From Natrinema versiforme (GTDB lineage: Archaea > Halobacteriota > Halobacteria > Halobacteriales > Natrialbaceae), in assembly GCF_005576615.1 (NCBI RefSeq), contig NZ_CP040330.1, positions 372,001 to 436,000 on the forward strand: a stretch of 64,000 nucleotides of DNA. The letters run 5' to 3'. The position numbers and the translations under genes were made by a program. This document shows, piece by piece, positions 60,555 to 64,000 of the stretch. Every line of letters begins with the position of its first letter. The stretch's first letter is position 1. Under the pieces are notes generated by a model. It was not told the DNA's origin. It was given only the letters and a program-made list of their open reading frames with translations, and did no database searches.

Positions 60555-61714
60555 CCGGTGGGAACGAACGCGGCGTCGCGGGCGGGGCTCGGCTTCCGGA
60601 GAGCGACAGTACGGTTGACGGTCGCGAGCGGCGCGACCGCGCGACGACAGTCGTCTCGAGGGCGCTCGCGGACCGCGATTCCGCCGCGTTCGTCCACGCC
60701 GGTACCGATCGCGATCCGGGAATCCGATACAGCTGCCCGCATCCGGTGACCGAACTGACCGCCGTCGCCTACGACGGGACCGCAGGCGAGTGGCTCGTCC
60801 GCTCGGCGGCCGACGCGGAGCGCGGCCATCCCGCCGAGCGACTCGCGTCGGCGCTCGCCGACCGCGGCCTCGAGGGAACGATTCTGACGCCCCCGCGAGT
60901 GCCACACGACGCCGCGCTCTATCTCGAGCAGGCGGGTTTCGAACTGGCGTCGACGGACGCCCTCGAACGCGCTCGAGGGACGAAGACGGCCGGCGAACGG
61001 GAGGCGGTTGCGACCGCCCAGCGGGCGGCGGGCGCCGGAATCCGGCGGGCGGCGGCGGTACTCGCCGACGCGACAGTCGTCGACGGGGGACTCGCAATAG
61101 ATGCGAGCGACGGCGGCCCCGACCCGCTGACACCCGCCCGGCTCCGGACTGCGATCGACGAGGCCGTCGTCGGTGCGGGTGCCTTTCCGGCCGGCAACAC
61201 CGTCGTCACTCCCGGCTCGAGCGCCGATGCCGACGCGCCGCTCCGGCCCGGCGACCCGATCGTCCTCGAGACCGCGCCTCGCGGGCCGGCCGGCTACTAC
61301 GGCGGCCTGGCTCGGACGCTCGTCGTCGACGGTGACGGCGGCCGGGAGCGTCGGGTTCACGTCGGCGTCACGCAGTCGTTTCGCTCCGCGCGGTCGATGC
61401 TGACCGCCGGGACGGAGTCCGTGACCGCCGTCGAAGCCGACCTCGAGGCGGAGGTTCGCTCGTTCGGGTTCAGCGACGGCGACGCGATCGAAACGCGTGT
61501 CGCGGGCGTCGGCCTCGAGCCGCGCGAACGACCCGTTGCCGGGGGCGACGAGATCGGTCCCGGGACCGTCGTGCGACTCGACGTGGCCGCTCGAGTGAAC
61601 GCGGACAGTTGGATCCGGATCGCCGACGTCATGGCGGTCACCGACGAGGGCGAGCGGCCGGACTGGCTGGCGGCGCCGTCGCAGTCGCTCTCGCCGACGG
61701 CACTGCTCGACTGA
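60551..61714 (+). CDS. Degenerate M24 (Xaa-Pro peptidase fold) protein, probably inactive
   Basis: The 387-residue protein has the creatinase-like N-terminal domain (to about 135) and the pita-bread fold (RGTKTAGEREAVATAQRAA onward). By alignment to family text all five metal ligands are changed: Asp to E240, Asp to G252 (YYGGLART), His to A318 (VAGVGLE), Glu to D344 and Glu to A358 (IRIADV). So it should not bind the two metals. Its GTG overlaps the helicase stop by 4 bases, indicating coupled translation. It may act as a binding or scaffold protein. Confidence 0.85.
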   Translation: MTGGNERGVAGGARLPESDSTVDGRERRDRATTVVSRALADRDSAAFVHAGTDRDPGIRYSCPHPVTELTAVAYDGTAGEWLVRSAADAERGHPAERLASALADRGLEGTILTPPRVPHDAALYLEQAGFELASTDALERARGTKTAGEREAVATAQRAAGAGIRRAAAVLADATVVDGGLAIDASDGGPDPLTPARLRTAIDEAVVGAGAFPAGNTVVTPGSSADADAPLRPGDPIVLETAPRGPAGYYGGLARTLVVDGDGGRERRVHVGVTQSFRSARSMLTAGTESVTAVEADLEAEVRSFGFSDGDAIETRVAGVGLEPRERPVAGGDEIGPGTVVRLDVAARVNADSWIRIADVMAVTDEGERPDWLAAPSQSLSPTALLD

Positions 61715-61990
61715 TTTTCGCGTCGGTGGGACTCGAGTCCCGATAGCAGAGATCCCGGGCGATTTCCCGGTGAACACGTACGCTCGTCTTCCGAGCCATT
61801 CGCTCGTGTTACTCGCGAAGACCTCGCACAGAGTCGTGTCGCGGTTCGTCAGTGGCTCACGGTTCCCTGCGGTCGCCGTTCGCTTTCCGAGGCGCTCGGT
61901 ACACTCGCGCCTCGCACTCCTCACCGCGCCACAGCGCGCGCCATCGAACTGAATCGATTGGCGGATCGAATCGCTCGCGCTCCCGCGGCG
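61715..61990. other. 276-base spacer between convergent genes
   Basis: This stretch has no gene I can support. It carries CTCGC/GCGAG-type low-complexity text around 61900 similar to the dispersed repeats but without the A-rich core. It should contain both 3' ends. Confidence 0.4.
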
Positions 61991-62248
61991 CTACCGCTCG
62001 TCGTCGGGTTCCGGCTCCGCGTCCGGCTCTTTCGTGACCGTTCCGACGACCCGTTGTGCCAGAACCTCGGGGATATCGGTGGGCATCGTCAGCCAGTGTT
62101 GGATCACCACGAGCCCGATCGCGAGTCCGATGAGCGCCCCGCCGAACAGCGGCCGATCGCCGTTGAGAAGCCCGATCCCGGCCATCGCCGCGGGGAGCGC
62201 GAAGACGAGCGTGCCCGCGAGTTTGATCGTATCGATAATGCCGGCCAT
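61991..62248 (-). CDS. Small membrane protein (DUF7533-like)
   Basis: The 85-residue protein has two membrane helices (TIKLAGTLVFALPAAMAGIGLL and LFGGALIGLAIGLVVIQHWL) and a polar tail (DAEPEPDDER). From memory it resembles a haloarchaeal DUF7533-type protein. The function is unknown. ATG 62248 is preferred over an upstream codon; it diverges from ribE. Confidence 0.72.
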   Translation of the reverse strand: MAGIIDTIKLAGTLVFALPAAMAGIGLLNGDRPLFGGALIGLAIGLVVIQHWLTMPTDIPEVLAQRVVGTVTKEPDAEPEPDDER

Positions 62249-62370
62249 TAGTGGATGATCGCGGGGGACGACCAAAAACGCGACGACGACTCACGCTCGG
62301 ATCGACGCGGGCCGGAGCGAGCACGGACGGACCCGGAACGGCTTTCCCCCGTCGTCCGCCACCTGTACGT

Positions 62371-62976
62371 ATGTTCACGGGAATCGTCGAGGAGACCGGC
62401 GAGATCGTCGCTCGAGAGCGCACCGAGGACGGCCTCCGGCTGCGAATCGGGGCTGACGAGGTCGCGACGGGGCTCGACTACGGCCAGAGCATCAGCGTCA
62501 GCGGCGCGTGTCTCACGGTCGAGGAGCACGCCGACGGCGAGTGGTTCGAGGTCTTTCTGGCGACCGAAACCGTCGAGCGGACGTATCTCGGCGACCTCGC
62601 CGAGGGCGAGACGGTCAACCTCGAGCGAGCGATGCCGGCCGACGGCCGGTTCGACGGTCACGTCGTGCAGGGCCACGTCGACGCGGTCGCGACCGTCAGG
62701 AACGTCGAGTCGATAGATGAAGACTGGTTCTTCGAGTTCGACCTCCCGGAGGGGTACGGCCGCTACGTCGTCGAGAAGGGGTCGATCACGCTCGACGGGA
62801 TCAGCCTCACCGTCGCCGATCTCGACACCGAAACCGGGCGGGTGACCGTCGCCATTATCCCGACGACCTACGACCTGACGACGCTCTCGGAGAAAGAACC
62901 CGGCGATCCGGTCCACCTCGAGGTCGACGTGCTCTCGAAGTACGTCGAACGGCTGCTCGAGGCGCGGTTCGACTGA
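62371..62976 (+). CDS. ribE: Riboflavin synthase (bacterial-type alpha chain)
   Basis: The 201-residue enzyme dismutates two 6,7-dimethyl-8-ribityllumazines into riboflavin. It starts with the canonical MFTGIVEETGEI and has two related barrels: GQSISVSGACLTV in the first and GSITLDGISLTV in the second, plus GHVVQGHVDAVATV. Many archaea use an unrelated RibC-type enzyme, but haloarchaea have this bacterial form, probably by old transfer. The flavin is needed for the Etf and many dehydrogenases. Confidence 0.96.
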   Translation: MFTGIVEETGEIVARERTEDGLRLRIGADEVATGLDYGQSISVSGACLTVEEHADGEWFEVFLATETVERTYLGDLAEGETVNLERAMPADGRFDGHVVQGHVDAVATVRNVESIDEDWFFEFDLPEGYGRYVVEKGSITLDGISLTVADLDTETGRVTVAIIPTTYDLTTLSEKEPGDPVHLEVDVLSKYVERLLEARFD

Positions 62977-63037
62977 CGGCTTAATTCGCCTTCTCTCACT
63001 CTCGGTCCTGTTCCTCGGCCGTCGCCACCGTCCTCGA

Positions 63038-64000
63038 TCAGCGCTGTGGCGGCTCGAACTCGGTCAACTCCGGTCGCGAGTCGCCGTCGACGCCGTTCGT
63101 GACCGACTGGTAGGTCCGGCGGTAGCGAGCGATCTTCCGGTAGAGGTAGTAGCCGATTGCGAGGTCGTAGACGATCACGTAGCCGACGAACGCGAGCCCG
63201 GTGCCGATCGGGAGGAAACTGGTGATGATCTCGGGGGCGATCCCGACCGTGACGTTGTACGTCCCGTGGACGAAGGCGGCGACGAGCAGCCCCTTGAGGA
63301 CGATCGGGCCGGCGTACTCCCGGTTGAACTTCGCCAGCCCGAGGTAGTAGCCCGCGATCGCGGAGTAGATGACGTGGCCGGGACCCGCCAGCGCCCGAAC
63401 CGTCGCGATCCCGCCCGCAGTGGTGAGGAGGCCCGCTTCGGGGTCTGCCTCGCCGACGACGCGGCCGATGTAGATCGCGTTCTCGATGGCCGCGAAGCCG
63501 AGTCCGGCGACGGCCCCGTAGACCGCGCCGTCGATGACCGCGTCGAAGCTATCGCTCCGATAGGCGAACACCTGCACGGCGAGTAGCTTCACGCTCTCCT
63601 CGATGGGGCCGACGATCAGGTAGAAAAAGAGGAGGCTACCGAGGAACCCGACGCCGAACAACGGCTGCGTGACGGAGTTGACGACCGCGGCAAACGTCGC
63701 GAACAGGATCGCCAGCAGGAAGGTCACGACCACCAATCGAAGCGGTTCGCTCGTCGTGATATCGGCGTACCAGATATAGGCCGCGAGCAGCCCTGCCGGG
63801 ACGACCGACAGCGCGAAGAAACCGGCGAGGTACGGATCCTCGAGGACGAGCGCGGCCGGCGAGACGAGCAGGGAGAGCGTGATCGCGAGCGCGATCAACA
63901 ACACGATCGCCCGGAACCCGTAGCTGACCGCGTTGTAGAGCGTGTACGCGAACAGATCCGGGATCGATCGCGGTTCCCACGTCGAGACGTCGTAGAGATC
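63038..64000 (-). CDS. PrsW-family intramembrane protease, 5' end outside the window
   Basis: The frame is open from the stop at 63038 to base 64000 (320 codons seen), so the true start lies beyond the edge. Family motifs are present: PIEESVKL (EExxK catalytic segment), FAAIENAIYIG, GPGHVIYSAIAGYYLG and VHGTYN, spread over about nine membrane helices. PrsW cleaves anti-sigma factors in bacteria; archaeal substrates are unknown. The N-terminal visible part (YDVSTWEPRSIPDLFAY) is cytoplasmic. Confidence 0.92.
   Translation of the reverse strand, partial: DLYDVSTWEPRSIPDLFAYTLYNAVSYGFRAIVLLIALAITLSLLVSPAALVLEDPYLAGFFALSVVPAGLLAAYIWYADITTSEPLRLVVVTFLLAILFATFAAVVNSVTQPLFGVGFLGSLLFFYLIVGPIEESVKLLAVQVFAYRSDSFDAVIDGAVYGAVAGLGFAAIENAIYIGRVVGEADPEAGLLTTAGGIATVRALAGPGHVIYSAIAGYYLGLAKFNREYAGPIVLKGLLVAAFVHGTYNVTVGIAPEIITSFLPIGTGLAFVGYVIVYDLAIGYYLYRKIARYRRTYQSVTNGVDGDSRPELTEFEPPQR

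Noticed and set aside
61857-62423. Minus-strand frame of 188 codons before ribE
   Set aside because: It runs opposite the ribE start and through the small membrane gene in another frame; no conserved text.
1-64000. tRNA, rRNA, CRISPR, insertion sequence or prophage
   Set aside because: I looked for GGTTCGAATCC-type T-loops, regular spaced repeats and transposase or integrase motifs in all spacers and saw none; a tRNAscan or IS search could still find a weak case.

Overview
The window is typical of an extremely halophilic archaeon (class Halobacteria). It has high GC, very acidic proteins, an A-type ATP synthase, a proteasome-activating nucleotidase with a C-terminal HbYX-type tail, a UbaA-like E1, a Tfx-family regulator, a DUF373 protein and haloarchaeal small zinc-finger proteins. 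Promoters look archaeal (TATA box about 25-30 bases before the start, short or no leader). The gene mix would suit the Natrialbales or a relative, but the species cannot be fixed from this window. Almost all of it is chromosomal core or near-core. I see no insertion sequence, prophage, CRISPR array, rRNA or tRNA.

Layout. 0-3.3 kb: 3' end of an acyl-CoA synthetase, a small winged-helix regulator, a membrane protein and NAD+ synthetase, then a 607-base spacer made of degenerate repeats. 3.3-8.6 kb: a PIN-ATPase-KH protein divergent from a HemAT-type oxygen-sensing transducer, then an M20 peptidase and a membrane protein. 8.8-14.4 kb: M32 carboxypeptidase, SDR oxidoreductase, M48 (HtpX-like) protease, TruA and small proteins. 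14.5-20.3 kb: purine/pyrimidine permease and Hpt phosphoribosyltransferase (salvage), oligoendopeptidase F and PAN. 20.3-26 kb: pyruvoyl arginine decarboxylase, small conserved proteins, ATP synthase subunit D, a zinc ribbon protein and a full-length acyl-CoA synthetase paralogous to the one cut by the left edge.

26-34.3 kb: the A-type ATP synthase operon atpHIKECFAB on the minus strand, with atpD split off about 3.4 kb downstream. 34.4-39.1 kb: a methyltransferase, then a cell-surface group (type IV pilin, secreted protein, divergent membrane-anchored winged-helix protein with an outward-facing sensor domain, lipoprotein). 39.4-44.3 kb: radical SAM protein, hybrid histidine kinase with a defective receiver, DUF373 protein and polyprenyl synthase. 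44.4-48.3 kb: a transducer and binding-protein pair resembling BasT/BasB. 48.8-50.6 kb: EtfBA. 50.8-64 kb: TRAM protein, metallo-beta-lactamase-fold hydrolase, Tfx, Gdx/SMR exporter, atypical SDR, a membrane protein with an internal duplication, UbaA, zinc-finger microproteins, an SF1 helicase overlapping a metal-ligand-less M24 homologue, riboflavin synthase and a PrsW-family protease cut by the right edge.

Themes: two taxis inputs (oxygen, small solutes), amino-acid and peptide breakdown (M20, M32, M3, M48 peptidases, Etf, acyl-CoA synthetases), energy conversion and protein turnover. The most unusual items are the internally duplicated membrane protein (55.0 kb), the degenerate M24 protein coupled to a helicase (60.5 kb), the pseudo-receiver kinase with a 16-residue repeat after its N box (40.5 kb), the surface-sensing group (35-39 kb), and a dispersed hairpin/T-tract repeat family that also seems to have entered coding regions.
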